A DNA stretch of 64,000 nucleotides, from positions 40,876-104,875 of the forward strand of contig JBCBNX010000011.1 of NCBI GenBank assembly GCA_039821555.1. Direction: 5' to 3'. Made by a program: the position numbers and the translations under genes. Within the stretch, counting starts at the first letter, position 1. Every line of letters starts with the position of its first letter. This document shows, one piece after another, positions 32,806 through 41,992 of the stretch. The DNA is from Bacteroidota bacterium. GTDB lineage: Bacteria; Bacteroidota; Rhodothermia; Rhodothermales; Rubricoccaceae. The notes below the pieces were generated by a model, which saw only the letters and a program-made list of their open reading frames with translations, ran no database searches and was not told the DNA's origin.

Positions 32806-34404
32806 CTATCCCTTTGGTCGCAGCGTCACGACGGGGAGCAACATCTCCTCCATCGACACGCCGCCGTGTTGGAAGGTGTCGTTGTAGCGCTGCACGTAGC
32901 GGTGGTAGCTCGTCGGGTAGACGAAGTAGAAGTCCTCCTTGCAGAAGATGTAGTTCTCGTTCAAGCCGCTGCGCGGGAGGCCGTAGTTCTCCGGGTGCTT
33001 CACGAAGATGGCGTCGCTGCGGTCGCACTTGAGGTTGCGGCCAAACTTGTAGCGTAGACTGGTCGAGGTGTCGCGGTCACCGATCACCTTCGTCGGCCGG
33101 AGGCTGCGCACGGCCCCGTGGTCGGTAGTGAGGACGATGGTCACGTCCTGCTCGGCGAGCGTGCGGAAAGCCTCGAAGAGCCACGAGTGCTCGAACCACG
33201 TCCGAGCGAGCCCACGGAAGGCCGCCTCGTCGGGGGCGATCTCCTTAAGCACGGCCGAGTCGGAGCGGGAGTGCGTGAGGATGTCGAGGAAGTTGACCAC
33301 GACCGCCGAGAGGTCGTGCTGGGTGTAGTCGAGGACCTTGTCGGCGAAGGCCTGCCCGTCGGCGCCGGTGATGAGCTTGTCGTAGCGCATCCGGATGTCG
33401 CCAAGGCGGCGGCGCTTCAGGAGGTCACCGAGGAAGAACTCCTCGTGCTGGTTGAGGCTCTCGTCGTCGTCGCCCGCGCTCCAGCGGTCGCGGTGGCGCT
33501 GCGCGATGTTGATGGGCAGCAGGCCGGAGAAGATGGCGTTGCGCGAGTAGGGCGTGGCCGTCGGGAGGAGCGACCAGTGCCAGTCCTTCTGGATCTCGAA
33601 GTGCGGGTAGAGCAAGCTTTCCAGCATGAGCCACTGGTCGAACCGCAGGCAATCGATCAGAAAGAAAAGGACGGGGCGCTTAGGCTTGCCGTCGCCCCCC
33701 CGCCCTTTTGAGTGCGGTTCGAGGTGCGGGAGGACGTACTTCGAGAGGACCTCGTGCGAGAGCGCGGGGCGGTCGTCGCCGTCGCGGTGGAGGGTGTCGG
33801 CCTCCCCGATCCAGTCGGCGTAGTAGCGCTCGACGAAGTTGCCGAATTCGCGGTTGGCCTCGCGGTACTGGTTGTGCAGGATCTCGGCCACGTTCTCGTC
33901 GGCGTCGCCGAGGTCGAGGTCGAAGCGGACGAGTTCCTGGTAGAGGTCCACCCACTCGGCGTGGTCGAGGCCGCCGGAGAGGCGCATCGTGATCTGGCCG
34001 AAGCGGCTCAGGTAGTCCTGGCTGACGGTCTCGCCGCGCAGCCGCTCGCGGTCCAGCAGCCGCTTGATGGTGAGCAGGATTTGCTTCGGGTTGACCGGCT
34101 TGATGAGGTAGTCCGCGATCTGCCGCCCGAGCGCGTCCTCCATGATCTGCTCCTCCTCGGACTTCGTGATCATCACGACGGGCACCTCGGGGCGGTTGGC
34201 CTTGATCTCCTGCAGGGCGTCGAGGCCGCCCATCCCGGGCATCTGCTCGTCGAGGAAGACGACGTCGTAGCGCTCCTGCTCGTTCTTGGCGACGGCGTCG
34301 GCCCCGTTGGCAACGCTGGTGACATCGTAGCCCTTGGCTTCGAGGAAGAGGATGTGCGGCTTGAGAAGGTCGATCTCGTCGTCGGCCCAGAGGATGCGGG
34401 GCAT
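32806..34404 (-). CDS. porX: PorX, response regulator with PglZ domain controlling T9SS
   Basis: 532 aa. Residues 1-120 are a receiver domain with acidic pocket D8/D9, phospho-acceptor Asp52 (VVFLDEQMPG), Thr in VMITKSEE and Lys in LIKPVNP. From about residue 200 it has a PglZ/alkaline-phosphatase-like domain (VLFFLIDCLRFDQW, PTATPYSRNAIFSGLLP, TIVLTTDHGAV). This fusion is the defining layout of PorX, which acts with the kinase PorY and sigma factor SigP to control T9SS genes. No PorY is nearby. It fits the five T9SS-tailed cargos in the window. Confidence 0.95.
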   Translation of the reverse strand: MPRILWADDEIDLLKPHILFLEAKGYDVTSVANGADAVAKNEQERYDVVFLDEQMPGMGGLDALQEIKANRPEVPVVMITKSEEEQIMEDALGRQIADYLIKPVNPKQILLTIKRLLDRERLRGETVSQDYLSRFGQITMRLSGGLDHAEWVDLYQELVRFDLDLGDADENVAEILHNQYREANREFGNFVERYYADWIGEADTLHRDGDDRPALSHEVLSKYVLPHLEPHSKGRGGDGKPKRPVLFFLIDCLRFDQWLMLESLLYPHFEIQKDWHWSLLPTATPYSRNAIFSGLLPINIAQRHRDRWSAGDDDESLNQHEEFFLGDLLKRRRLGDIRMRYDKLITGADGQAFADKVLDYTQHDLSAVVVNFLDILTHSRSDSAVLKEIAPDEAAFRGLARTWFEHSWLFEAFRTLAEQDVTIVLTTDHGAVRSLRPTKVIGDRDTSTSLRYKFGRNLKCDRSDAIFVKHPENYGLPRSGLNENYIFCKEDFYFVYPTSYHRYVQRYNDTFQHGGVSMEEMLLPVVTLRPKG

Positions 34405-34543
34405 AGAGGGGTCGTAGTTCAGGGGTCGAGGGTCGCAGGTCGGGAGATGAACCCGGTGCCGCGGAGTCGGGTCCGGGCCGTTGGTTCAACGCGGGGGGTT
34501 AGCGCGTTCGTGCTCCCAAGCTGGCCGTGTGCCTGCGCGACGC

Positions 34544-35872
34544 TCAGGACGCGGTCGGCGCCGAGCGCTCGCGGGTGGCGGCGAGATCGCTGATCACCCA
34601 GCGGTGTTTGCCTGCCCGGTTGCCTTCGAGCCGCTCGGTGCGCTCGATGCGGACCGGATAGCCGCCCAGCATCTCGGTGAGCGTGGCGCACACGGTGGCC
34701 TCGGGAAGAGGCTCGTCCGGCGCCATCTCCACGGCGACGGTGAGCGCGCCGTCGCAGTCCTGGTGCGCGCGGAAGCGGCGGACCGCCGGGTGATGCTCAA
34801 GCGCGTGCTTGACCGCCAGCGGGTGCACGAGGCGCCCCGACCGGCTCACCAGAATGTCGTTCTGCCGCCCGCGCACGCCCGGCAACACGGCGAACCCTTG
34901 CTCGGCGCGCGCCATCGGTCCCTCGGCCACGTCCCCGATGCGATAGCGCAGCAGCGGAAACGACGGGTTGGTGAGCACCGTCACGAGGATCTCTTCATGG
35001 CCGTCGGCATCCGCGTGTGTCTCCAGAAAGACCGCATCCTCGCGGACACGTAGGGCGCCCGCGCGGTCGCTCGCGGCTATGTTGCCGCACTCGACGGAGC
35101 CATACTCTACCGCGGCGTCGCACCCGAACGCCTCGGCGACGGCCGTGCGTGTGGCTGCATCGGCGGGCTCGGCAGTCAGGAGGGCGACGCGGAGCGAAGG
35201 CAGCCGGATACCTCGCTCGTGGGCACGTGTGGCGAGGAGACCCACGGCGCTGCTGTAGCCGTAGAGCGAGGTCGGTGCGAAGCGCGCGAGCCGGGCGAGG
35301 TGCTCGTCGAGGTCGGCGGGGCCGAGGCGATAGGCGCTCAGGCGGAGCCGGTTGCGCAGCCAGTCCTCGACGGGCCGGCGGAGCCGCTGCTTCACCCCCG
35401 CCCACCCTGGCGCGATCGAGCCGCTGTGTCCCCAGAGAAACGCCGTCCGGTCGAACGTGTCGAGGTCCCACTGGTCGAGCGTACGGTACCGGACGCGCAG
35501 CGAGGCGCGGTGTGCCTCGTAGCTCCAGTAGACCCGCATCGGCACGCCCGTGGAGCCGCCCGTCCGATGCCACGTCCCAGGCCTGGCTTCCTCAGAAAGG
35601 AGCGCGCCCGGCTGTGCGCGTACGACGTGCTTGTCGAGCATCGGCATCCGATGGACGTACTCGGCAAGCGAGACGAAGCGATCTGGGAGCCGATGCGCCT
35701 GGGCGAGCTGCCGGTAATATGGAATGTGGCTCCGGGCGTGCGCCCAGACCTGGTTGAGGCGCTCCAGTTGAAAGGCCTCGATGTCAGAGCGCACCCAGCG
35801 CTCCCGCTCCTCCATGACCGCCAGCGCGGCCCGAGCGGCCCGGAAGCGGGGCAAATGACGGAGGAGCCTCAC
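34544..35872 (-). CDS. CapK-like (phenylacetate-CoA ligase family) protein
   Basis: 442 aa from the GTG at 35872, which overlaps the upstream glycosyltransferase stop (GTGA); the frame is open upstream only as a shadow of that gene. Signatures are the nucleotide-binding GTWHRTGGSTGVPMRVYW, YGYSSAVGLLA and VEYGSVECGNIA, typical of CapK/PaaK-type adenylate-forming enzymes found in capsule and exopolysaccharide clusters. The C-terminal small domain (GRQNDILVSRSGRLVHPLAV) is complete. It probably activates an acid that decorates a polysaccharide. It is the last gene of a two-gene unit with the glycosyltransferase. Confidence 0.85.
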   Translation of the reverse strand: MRLLRHLPRFRAARAALAVMEERERWVRSDIEAFQLERLNQVWAHARSHIPYYRQLAQAHRLPDRFVSLAEYVHRMPMLDKHVVRAQPGALLSEEARPGTWHRTGGSTGVPMRVYWSYEAHRASLRVRYRTLDQWDLDTFDRTAFLWGHSGSIAPGWAGVKQRLRRPVEDWLRNRLRLSAYRLGPADLDEHLARLARFAPTSLYGYSSAVGLLATRAHERGIRLPSLRVALLTAEPADAATRTAVAEAFGCDAAVEYGSVECGNIAASDRAGALRVREDAVFLETHADADGHEEILVTVLTNPSFPLLRYRIGDVAEGPMARAEQGFAVLPGVRGRQNDILVSRSGRLVHPLAVKHALEHHPAVRRFRAHQDCDGALTVAVEMAPDEPLPEATVCATLTEMLGGYPVRIERTERLEGNRAGKHRWVISDLAATRERSAPTAS

Positions 35873-37131
35873 CGGACCTCGGGGCTGGGTGTCGGAACCA
35901 GGGCGCCATCGCCCACCCAGGGGTGCTGTGCCGGGTGCGCCCCAGCCGGGTGTGCCCCGGACGCACGGGAGCCGAGGGCCAACGCATACAGCTCCAGCAG
36001 GCGCTCGAAATTTGACGCCCGGGTAAACCGCTGGGTGAACGTCTGCCGGGCAGCCGCCCGCAAGGAGGCGTAGCGGGCCGGTGCCAAGTGCCCGATGCGA
36101 CCTACTGCGGCGCGGAGGGCGGCCTCGTTGCCAGCCTCGAACAAAAGCCCGTTGTGTTCGTCGGCCACCAGCTCGGCCATGGCGCCGAGGTTGCTCGCGA
36201 TCACAGGCGTCCCGCGCGAGAACGCCTCGACGATGGTGCGCCCGAAGGTCTCGTACCACTGCGAGGGCATGACCAGACATCGCGCATCACCGAGCAGGGC
36301 GACCACCTCTGGCAGGGCGACTTGCCCCCGGTATGTGACCATCGGGTGGGCCTGCGCGAACGCCTCCACGTCGGGGCGCAGCGGCCCATCGCCGACGATG
36401 ACGAGCGGGACACGCAACCCATCCCAAGCTTTCATCAGCGTGTCGATTCCTTTCTCGGTGGAGAGCCGCCCTACGAACACAAAGGTCTCGGAGTCGCCTG
36501 GTCCAGGCCCCAGGTCGGGGTGCACGAAGTTGGGCTTCACGTGGACGCGCTCGGCGCCGTACCCTCCGTCGATGTGCACACGGCGGGCAAACTCGGAGGG
36601 AGTGAAATAGACCGAGACCGCTTCGTCCATCCGCTGCAGCGTGCGTTGGACGAGTTGCATCGCCGTCACCACGGCACTGGCGGCGCGGCTGTCTCGGTAG
36701 CAACCGTGGCGCACCGAGGCAAACGCGGCGCGCTGCGTGTGGCACGCCGTGCATACCGCACCCGCCCGGTAGAAGCACGCGTTGGCGCAGAACGTGCGGT
36801 AGTTGCGCAGCGCCTGCACGATCGGGACCCCGAGGTCCCGGGCTGGGGCATAGATCGACTGCGAGATCTGCGGAAAGAGGTTGTTGCAGTGCATCACGTC
36901 CGGCTTGTACTTCCGGATGAGCGCCTCCACGTCGCGGCGGGCCTGGCGGTTGTAGACGGCCCGCCCCACAGCCCGCACCCGGTCAAACACCCCCGCTCCG
37001 ATCTGCGCATTGTGCTGCACGAACGGAATCACCTCAACGCCGCCCTCGCGGAGCATCTGTACCTCAGACTCGAACGAGAGGTCTTCGCCTCCTCGGTACT
37101 GGTAATAGGTGTGGCAATAAAGGACGCGCAT
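35869..37131 (-). CDS. GT4-family glycosyltransferase
   Basis: 420 aa from the ATG at 37131 (MRVLYCHTYYQYRGGED). It is a GT-B fold enzyme: the N-terminal domain carries a Cys-rich segment (CANACFYRAGAVCTACHTQ) as in several capsule glycosyltransferases, and the C-terminal domain has FVFVGRLSTEKGID, PLVIVGDGPLRP and the E-x7-E region ETFGRTIVEAFSRGTPVIAS. It transfers a sugar from a nucleotide donor to a lipid-linked or growing polysaccharide at the inner membrane. A duplicated SGAHPAGAHPAQHP stretch precedes the C-terminus. It is coupled to the CapK-like gene and divergent from the flippase. Confidence 0.92.
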   Translation of the reverse strand: MRVLYCHTYYQYRGGEDLSFESEVQMLREGGVEVIPFVQHNAQIGAGVFDRVRAVGRAVYNRQARRDVEALIRKYKPDVMHCNNLFPQISQSIYAPARDLGVPIVQALRNYRTFCANACFYRAGAVCTACHTQRAAFASVRHGCYRDSRAASAVVTAMQLVQRTLQRMDEAVSVYFTPSEFARRVHIDGGYGAERVHVKPNFVHPDLGPGPGDSETFVFVGRLSTEKGIDTLMKAWDGLRVPLVIVGDGPLRPDVEAFAQAHPMVTYRGQVALPEVVALLGDARCLVMPSQWYETFGRTIVEAFSRGTPVIASNLGAMAELVADEHNGLLFEAGNEAALRAAVGRIGHLAPARYASLRAAARQTFTQRFTRASNFERLLELYALALGSRASGAHPAGAHPAQHPWVGDGALVPTPSPEVR

Positions 37132-37235
37132 GGCACTAGACGGCGCAGCTAGCGGACGGCGCGGGCTGACCGCTGCCGTGGTCCCGCGCGGGAGACGGGG
37201 ACGAGCCCGAGTCTGCGCACAACAAGCGCGCCACG

Positions 37236-38783
37236 TTGCTCGCCTGGCGTACGGCGTTGCAAAGTGTCCACGCACCAGTTACGAACGCCGCCGCCATTGG
37301 GCCGATGAACGCGCTCGGGCCCTGCTGCGCCGATACCGGAAGTACCTTCAACGCCGCTCTACACTTCACCTTTCCAGGTAGATCGCTCGTGCGCTTCTTG
37401 CTCGAACGCGGGCTTCGCCGCCCAGGCCGCTGGGGCCTGGGCAACCGAGGCCTGGGTAACCGAGGCCTGGGTAACCGAGGCCTGAGCAACCGGGGCTGGG
37501 GCAGCCTCGCCATCGTCGATCAGATGGTGGTGAGCGGCACCAACTTCGTGACGGTGGCCGTGCTGGGGCGTGTGGCCGGCGCCGAAGTGCTCGGCCTCTA
37601 CGCAGTCGGGTTTTCGCTGATCATGATCGTTGCGACGACGCTGCGCTCGCTGCTGATCACGCCCTACGCTGTGTTCGCCCCGAGAGCCACGGAGGCTCGG
37701 CGGCAGGGCATGCGCGGCTGCGTCGTACTGGGATGGACCCTGCTCGCCGGGGGGATTACGCTGCTCGCGGGCCTCGGGGCGGTGCTGCTCAACGGGTCGC
37801 TTGCTGCCACCGCTGTGGGAGACACGTACCCGCTTCTGGCAGCGGCAGTCACGCTGGCCTTGCCTGCCTGGGCGCTGCGCGAGACCGCCCGCCAGGTGCT
37901 CTTCGCCGACCTCCGCTTCGGCGCGGCGCTGGTGGTCGACGGGGTCGCCTCCGCGCTCCAACTCGGCGGCCTCGTGTTCCTCGTGGCGACCCAGCGCCTC
38001 GACGCGGCTACCATGACGATGGTGCTCGCGGGGTCGTGCGGAGTCGTCGGGGTCGGCTGGCTCGTGTCCACATGGCGAGGCCTCGCGTTCCGGCGGGCCT
38101 GGCTGCGGGCAGACGCCGGGCAGTCGTTCCGCTTCGGGCGATGGGGCGCGCTCTCGCAGGCCAGCCATGTGCTCCAGGGCTATGCGCTCAACTGGATCCT
38201 CGCCATCACGGGTGGCTTCGCGGCCGCCGGCGTCTACGCGGCACTCTGGTCGATCGTGCAGCTCGCGAGCCCCTTCCTACAAGGTGCAGGCAACGCGATG
38301 ACGCCGATCCTCGCCCAGCAGCGCGCTCAGGGAGGTCGTCCCCAACTCGCCCGAACGACGGCCCGCGTGACCCGCCTCGCCTTCGTTGCTGTGGTCCTCT
38401 ACATGGGTGCCATCGCTCTGGCCGGTGCCCCTGCGACCCGCGTGATCTACGGCCCGCAGTACGATGGCATGCTCGCCACGCTCGTTCTCCTCGCTGGGTC
38501 GGTGGGGGTTGCCGCCCTCGCGCTCGTAGCGACCAAGGTGATCTCGGTGCTGGAGTATCCGCACGTCAACTTCGGGCTCAACCTCGCCGGGCTCGTGATG
38601 ATCGTGCTCTTCGCCGCCCCCCTCGGGCACGCCTATGGACTGAATGGCGCCGCCGCTGGGCTTCTCCTCGCCGCAGCGCTGGGCACGGTCCTCAAGTGGG
38701 GCTGCTACGCCCTCGTGATGCGCCTCGACGATGCCGAGCCTGCAGAGATGACGGCGACGTCGCTAAGCCCGCCCTCTTACTAA
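37236..38783 (+). CDS. Wzx-like polysaccharide flippase
   Basis: 515 aa if the frame is taken from 37236. The true start may be later, for instance the ATG at 37305 or the GTG at 37389 just before the first hydrophobic region. From about residue 90 the protein has some 12 predicted membrane helices in the MOP/Wzx pattern (IVDQMVVSGTNFVTVAVLG, LGLYAVGFSLIMIVATTL, GFAAAGVYAALWSIVQLASP). It would flip lipid-linked sugar units across the inner membrane. The N-terminal tail carries a pentapeptide repeat (GLGNR x3, GLSNR) from a 15-bp tandem repeat, which is not seen in the family. It is divergent from the glycosyltransferase gene. Confidence 0.85.
   Translation: MLAWRTALQSVHAPVTNAAAIGPMNALGPCCADTGSTFNAALHFTFPGRSLVRFLLERGLRRPGRWGLGNRGLGNRGLGNRGLSNRGWGSLAIVDQMVVSGTNFVTVAVLGRVAGAEVLGLYAVGFSLIMIVATTLRSLLITPYAVFAPRATEARRQGMRGCVVLGWTLLAGGITLLAGLGAVLLNGSLAATAVGDTYPLLAAAVTLALPAWALRETARQVLFADLRFGAALVVDGVASALQLGGLVFLVATQRLDAATMTMVLAGSCGVVGVGWLVSTWRGLAFRRAWLRADAGQSFRFGRWGALSQASHVLQGYALNWILAITGGFAAAGVYAALWSIVQLASPFLQGAGNAMTPILAQQRAQGGRPQLARTTARVTRLAFVAVVLYMGAIALAGAPATRVIYGPQYDGMLATLVLLAGSVGVAALALVATKVISVLEYPHVNFGLNLAGLVMIVLFAAPLGHAYGLNGAAAGLLLAAALGTVLKWGCYALVMRLDDAEPAEMTATSLSPPSY
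37434..37493 (+). repeat. 15-bp coding tandem repeat, four copies
   Basis: Units GGCCTGGGYAACCGA start at 37434, 37449, 37464 and 37479 (the last slightly altered), with a decayed fifth. The unit is a multiple of three, so copy-number changes would keep the flippase frame and only alter the length of its N-terminal tail. Confidence 0.85.
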
Positions 38784-38787
38784 CTCG

Positions 38788-39702
38788 CTATAAGTTAAGC
38801 GTTTTCAGCACAGCAGCGGCGGTGACGACGGCCAGCCCGATGTAGGTCCACCGCAACCAGCGCTGCTCCGGCGTGCACGCCAGCAGCCCAACGACGCACA
38901 CGACGGAGATGAACGTGACCTCCTGGCGGATCACGGCGAGCGTCACGATGAACAGGATCAGCGAGAGGTGCGTGATGCGGCGCTTGGGAAACGCCCACAT
39001 GCCCAGACAGAGCCACGCCTCCATGAGGAGCGTCAGCGCGGTAATCGTGTAGGCTGCCGTCGCAAAGCCTGGGAACGGCGAGGCGAGCGTGATCGCGGCG
39101 AGGTCGGCCGGCGGTGTCTCGTGGAAGTGCTGCACCGCCTCCGCGTTCGGCCCGATGACGCTGCCGATTGCAGGGATCAGCTCCAGCACCGGCCCAGCGA
39201 AGCCGCCCCGGATTAGCTCAAAGCCGATGTAGGAGCCATCCATGAAGTCTGGCGAGAGCAGCTTCTGCACCGTCGCGAAGCCCATCAGGACGACGAGGAG
39301 CCAGCGCGCATTCGCACGGAGCGCTTCCACCTGGGCCGCCGGGTCGCGCGTCCACAGCGTCGCGATGCTGATTACGGCTGCGAGGTAGGTCACCATCCAG
39401 TGGTGGTTGGGCATGTCGAGCGGGCGGGCGACGAGCCCCATCGCCAGGGTCACGCAGATCACCGGCCACACCAGGAGGGCCCGCCGCGTCGTCACGCCGA
39501 GGACGATGGTGCCGAAGAGCAGGATCGCCAGGCCCATGCGCAGCGTCTCTTCGATGCGGACCGACGTGAAGATGTAGCCCAGGTAGACGAGGGCTGCCAC
39601 GGCGAGGGACACCCGCAGGGTTTCGAGCGCCGAGCGGCTCGGTGCCGGCGTGCCGATGGAGAGCCCTGGAGAGGCTGAAGGGGCGAGCAGGGTCGTCTTC
39701 AT
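38788..39702 (-). CDS. Multi-pass membrane protein, function unknown
   Basis: 304 aa with about eight or nine hydrophobic helices (VSLAVAALVYLGYIF, MGLAILLFGTIVLGV, ISVVCVVGLLA and others) and short polar loops, including WTRDPAAQVEALRANARWLL and DFMDGSYIGFELIRGGF. The layout recalls HTTM/DoxX-like membrane proteins, but no catalytic motif is plain. It begins 2 bp after the stop of a one-helix protein gene, so they are co-expressed and may act as a pair. It lies next to the polysaccharide genes. The assignment is structural only. Confidence 0.65.
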   Translation of the reverse strand: MKTTLLAPSASPGLSIGTPAPSRSALETLRVSLAVAALVYLGYIFTSVRIEETLRMGLAILLFGTIVLGVTTRRALLVWPVICVTLAMGLVARPLDMPNHHWMVTYLAAVISIATLWTRDPAAQVEALRANARWLLVVLMGFATVQKLLSPDFMDGSYIGFELIRGGFAGPVLELIPAIGSVIGPNAEAVQHFHETPPADLAAITLASPFPGFATAAYTITALTLLMEAWLCLGMWAFPKRRITHLSLILFIVTLAVIRQEVTFISVVCVVGLLACTPEQRWLRWTYIGLAVVTAAAVLKTLNL

Positions 39703-39704
39703 CG

Positions 39705-40196
39705 CTAGTCCTCTGCAGGGGTGGCTGCCGACGTAGGAACGGGAGTAGGCTCGGCGGGGGACTGGAAGCCCGTCGCCGCGACCTTCAGGACCGGGCTGTG
39801 GGAGAGCGTGCGCGTCTCCACGTCGAACGAGAGCGTCGTGATCTCAACCGCGTAGCGCGGGTGACCGGCGGCGGCGTGCGCATCGAGCGCGTCCTGGAGG
39901 ACCCCCGGGCGCGGAAATGTGAGGTGCGGACGCACGATCTCGAAGACCGGAACATCGTAGGTGCCCTTCTTCCAGAAGCGCTGCAGTTCTTCCTGGCCTT
40001 CCGCTTGCACCCAGGCGTCGCGCTGGACGGGGTGGAAGCTGGCGTACATCCCGAAGCCACCGGCGCGCCACGAACTCAAGCCCTGCGTCTGCACGACGAC
40101 GAGCTGGCCGGAGGCCCACACGGCCATGAACGCGGCCACGCTCCAGCGCACCCAGCGGGGCGCGCGGCGGGGCTCAGAAGGAGCGGGGGGTTGCAT
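39705..40196 (-). CDS. Single-pass membrane protein, function unknown
   Basis: 163 aa. A basic N-terminus (RRAPRWVRW) precedes one transmembrane helix (VAAFMAVWASGQLVVV), then a soluble domain with WRAGGFGMYASFHP and a beta-rich end, closing with a Pro/Thr/Ala-rich tail. WRAGGFGMY-type motifs occur in small partners of HTTM-like proteins. It is directly upstream (2 bp) of the multi-pass membrane protein gene. No enzymatic function is visible. Confidence 0.6.
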   Translation of the reverse strand: MQPPAPSEPRRAPRWVRWSVAAFMAVWASGQLVVVQTQGLSSWRAGGFGMYASFHPVQRDAWVQAEGQEELQRFWKKGTYDVPVFEIVRPHLTFPRPGVLQDALDAHAAAGHPRYAVEITTLSFDVETRTLSHSPVLKVAATGFQSPAEPTPVPTSAATPAED

Positions 40197-40335
40197 GGCG
40201 ACATGGGGCTAGCGCAACAGCAGACATGGGTCCCACCCAGCAAGGAGCACTCCGAATCTCTACACGCCCGCACATTGCGATGATTGCGTTCCGGTTCGTC
40301 CTCCAGAACACGCACGCGGCGCGGCGATTCCTGTC

Positions 40336-41859
40336 CTAGACGGTCTGCCGATACCGGGCAACCGCGTGCTCCGTGGCCCAGGCAAAGAGGTAGTCGTAGC
40401 GCGCGTCTTGGTAGGCGGTCTCGTTGAGCCGTCCGGAGTGGCGAAGCCGATGCGCGAAAGCGCCCGGCAATCGTCCAGCCCCCTCCACCACAGTGCGTGC
40501 GGCCAGGCTGCGCGCCCGCGTACGGAGTTGCTGACCAAACACCTCCGCGCGGTTCGTGCCCCGCAGCCGGGCGAGGTACGCCTCGAAGTCCGCAAGAGAC
40601 GTCTCCGAGAGGAAGCTCCGCCGGTCGAAGAGAAGCACGGAGGCCGCTTTGTTTTCCGTCGCGTAGAGGCCGTCGGGCACGCCCGCTTCGGTGAGGACGC
40701 GCCGACAGAACGGCTTGTCGTAGGAACGAGGCCGCGCCCATGCCTGCATCTCGTCGCTCAGGCTGACGCGGTAGATGCCGCCTCCGCTACGGAGCCCGAA
40801 GGTGGGCAGCGGCATGTTGATGAACCCCGCCCAGAGGCGGTATTCGGTGAGCGACAGACCCGACTGGTCGCCCCGGCGGATCTCGGTGAGCGGGGCTTCG
40901 CGCCGCGCCCACGCGCCAGCGCCATAGCCCGTCAGCAGCACCCGCCCGCGCAGAAGCGACTCAGCGCCGCGGAAATACACGTCTTCCCCCTTCGCGTCCG
41001 CCGCGAGGAAGGGGACCTCGGGAAAGGCCGTCGCGCGCCACGCATCGCGCGCCACACGGTGCAGCGCGACGCCGAGGTACTCCGCGATGGCGTCGCCGGA
41101 GTCGGACGCTCCGCCGCGTGCGGACGTGATCGTGAGCGCCTCGTTCAGCCCAGCCGCACGCGCGAGCGCCGCCGCCGTCGGCGAGTCGAAGCCCGTCGAG
41201 ACGGTGCCCATCCAGGCGTAGGGCTGTCGGCGGCGAGCGTCGGCCATGTTTGCGGCGCATCGTTGCAGCGCCGCTTCCAGAAATCTCCGGTAGCTCGCGT
41301 AGGTCGACAGGTCCCGCTCGATGGTCGGCTTGGCGACCACCTGGAGGCCGTGCTCGTCCAGCCGGAGGTTGTCGTGGTAGAGCAGGCGCACGGTCCGCGA
41401 AGCTGGGCTCGTCGCGGCGACCTCTCGCTCATATTCCGACAGCCCGAGCGTCATCGTCGTGAAGTCGCGGGGGTAGTGTGGATAGACGGGGTCGACGGTC
41501 GTGTCGGAGACGGCCAGGAGCGCCGGGAGGCTGTTGCTCACCCAGAAGGTCTCGCCATCGCTGCTCCAGACGAGGCGGTCCATCGTGTGCGAGGCGGAGA
41601 CGAAGGTGACCCCGCCGTCGCGCTTTCGAGCGCCCGACCCATAGACGAGGTCGGTCTGATCGAAGGCCGCCGCCTCGTACGGTGCGTCCCAGACGACCTC
41701 GCCGAACCAGTCGTCCGCGCGCACGACGCCGGAGCCGTGCAGCACCTCGATGCTCGGCCGCCTGCGGTGGCCGCACGCCACCCACGCGAGCGACGGCCAG
41801 GCTGGCATGAGACGATAGGCAAACGACACGAGGGCTCTGGGTGAGTGCGAGACAGACAC
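40336..41859 (-). CDS. Asparagine synthase-like protein
   Basis: 507 aa. The PP-loop MGTVSTGFDSPTAAALARAAG near residue 215 matches the SGGxDS ATP-pyrophosphatase motif of asparagine synthetase-type amidotransferases, with Thr replacing the first Gly. The N-terminal ~180 residues have no N-terminal Cys, so a glutaminase activity is not expected. Such stand-alone homologues occur in polysaccharide clusters and as amide-forming enzymes in natural-product pathways. The location between the polysaccharide genes and the sensor system favours the former. The start is uncertain: MPAWPSLAWV, 17 codons inside, is an alternative. Confidence 0.7.
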   Translation of the reverse strand: MSVSHSPRALVSFAYRLMPAWPSLAWVACGHRRRPSIEVLHGSGVVRADDWFGEVVWDAPYEAAAFDQTDLVYGSGARKRDGGVTFVSASHTMDRLVWSSDGETFWVSNSLPALLAVSDTTVDPVYPHYPRDFTTMTLGLSEYEREVAATSPASRTVRLLYHDNLRLDEHGLQVVAKPTIERDLSTYASYRRFLEAALQRCAANMADARRRQPYAWMGTVSTGFDSPTAAALARAAGLNEALTITSARGGASDSGDAIAEYLGVALHRVARDAWRATAFPEVPFLAADAKGEDVYFRGAESLLRGRVLLTGYGAGAWARREAPLTEIRRGDQSGLSLTEYRLWAGFINMPLPTFGLRSGGGIYRVSLSDEMQAWARPRSYDKPFCRRVLTEAGVPDGLYATENKAASVLLFDRRSFLSETSLADFEAYLARLRGTNRAEVFGQQLRTRARSLAARTVVEGAGRLPGAFAHRLRHSGRLNETAYQDARYDYLFAWATEHAVARYRQTV

Positions 41860-41992
41860 GCCTGCTGGGTATCAGCAAGAGTCATACCTCACGGCGCCCC
41901 GCGCCTCCGCCTGCACCACCCTTTGGCGACGCGTCCGATACCAAGCCATCCATGAGAACCATTCCGCGACCTAGCGCCCCGGTCTGGAAACG

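Noticed and set aside
35873..36280. N-terminal extension of the CapK-like protein
   Set aside because: It is an out-of-frame reading of the glycosyltransferase gene; the GTG at 35872 with GTGA overlap is a natural start.
40366..41844. 492-codon plus-strand frame
   Set aside because: Antisense of the asparagine-synthase-like gene, no domain.
40336..41859. Lasso-peptide cyclase
   Set aside because: Lasso cyclases are also asparagine-synthase homologues, but there is no B-protein, leader-binding gene or precursor beside it; the neighbours are polysaccharide genes.
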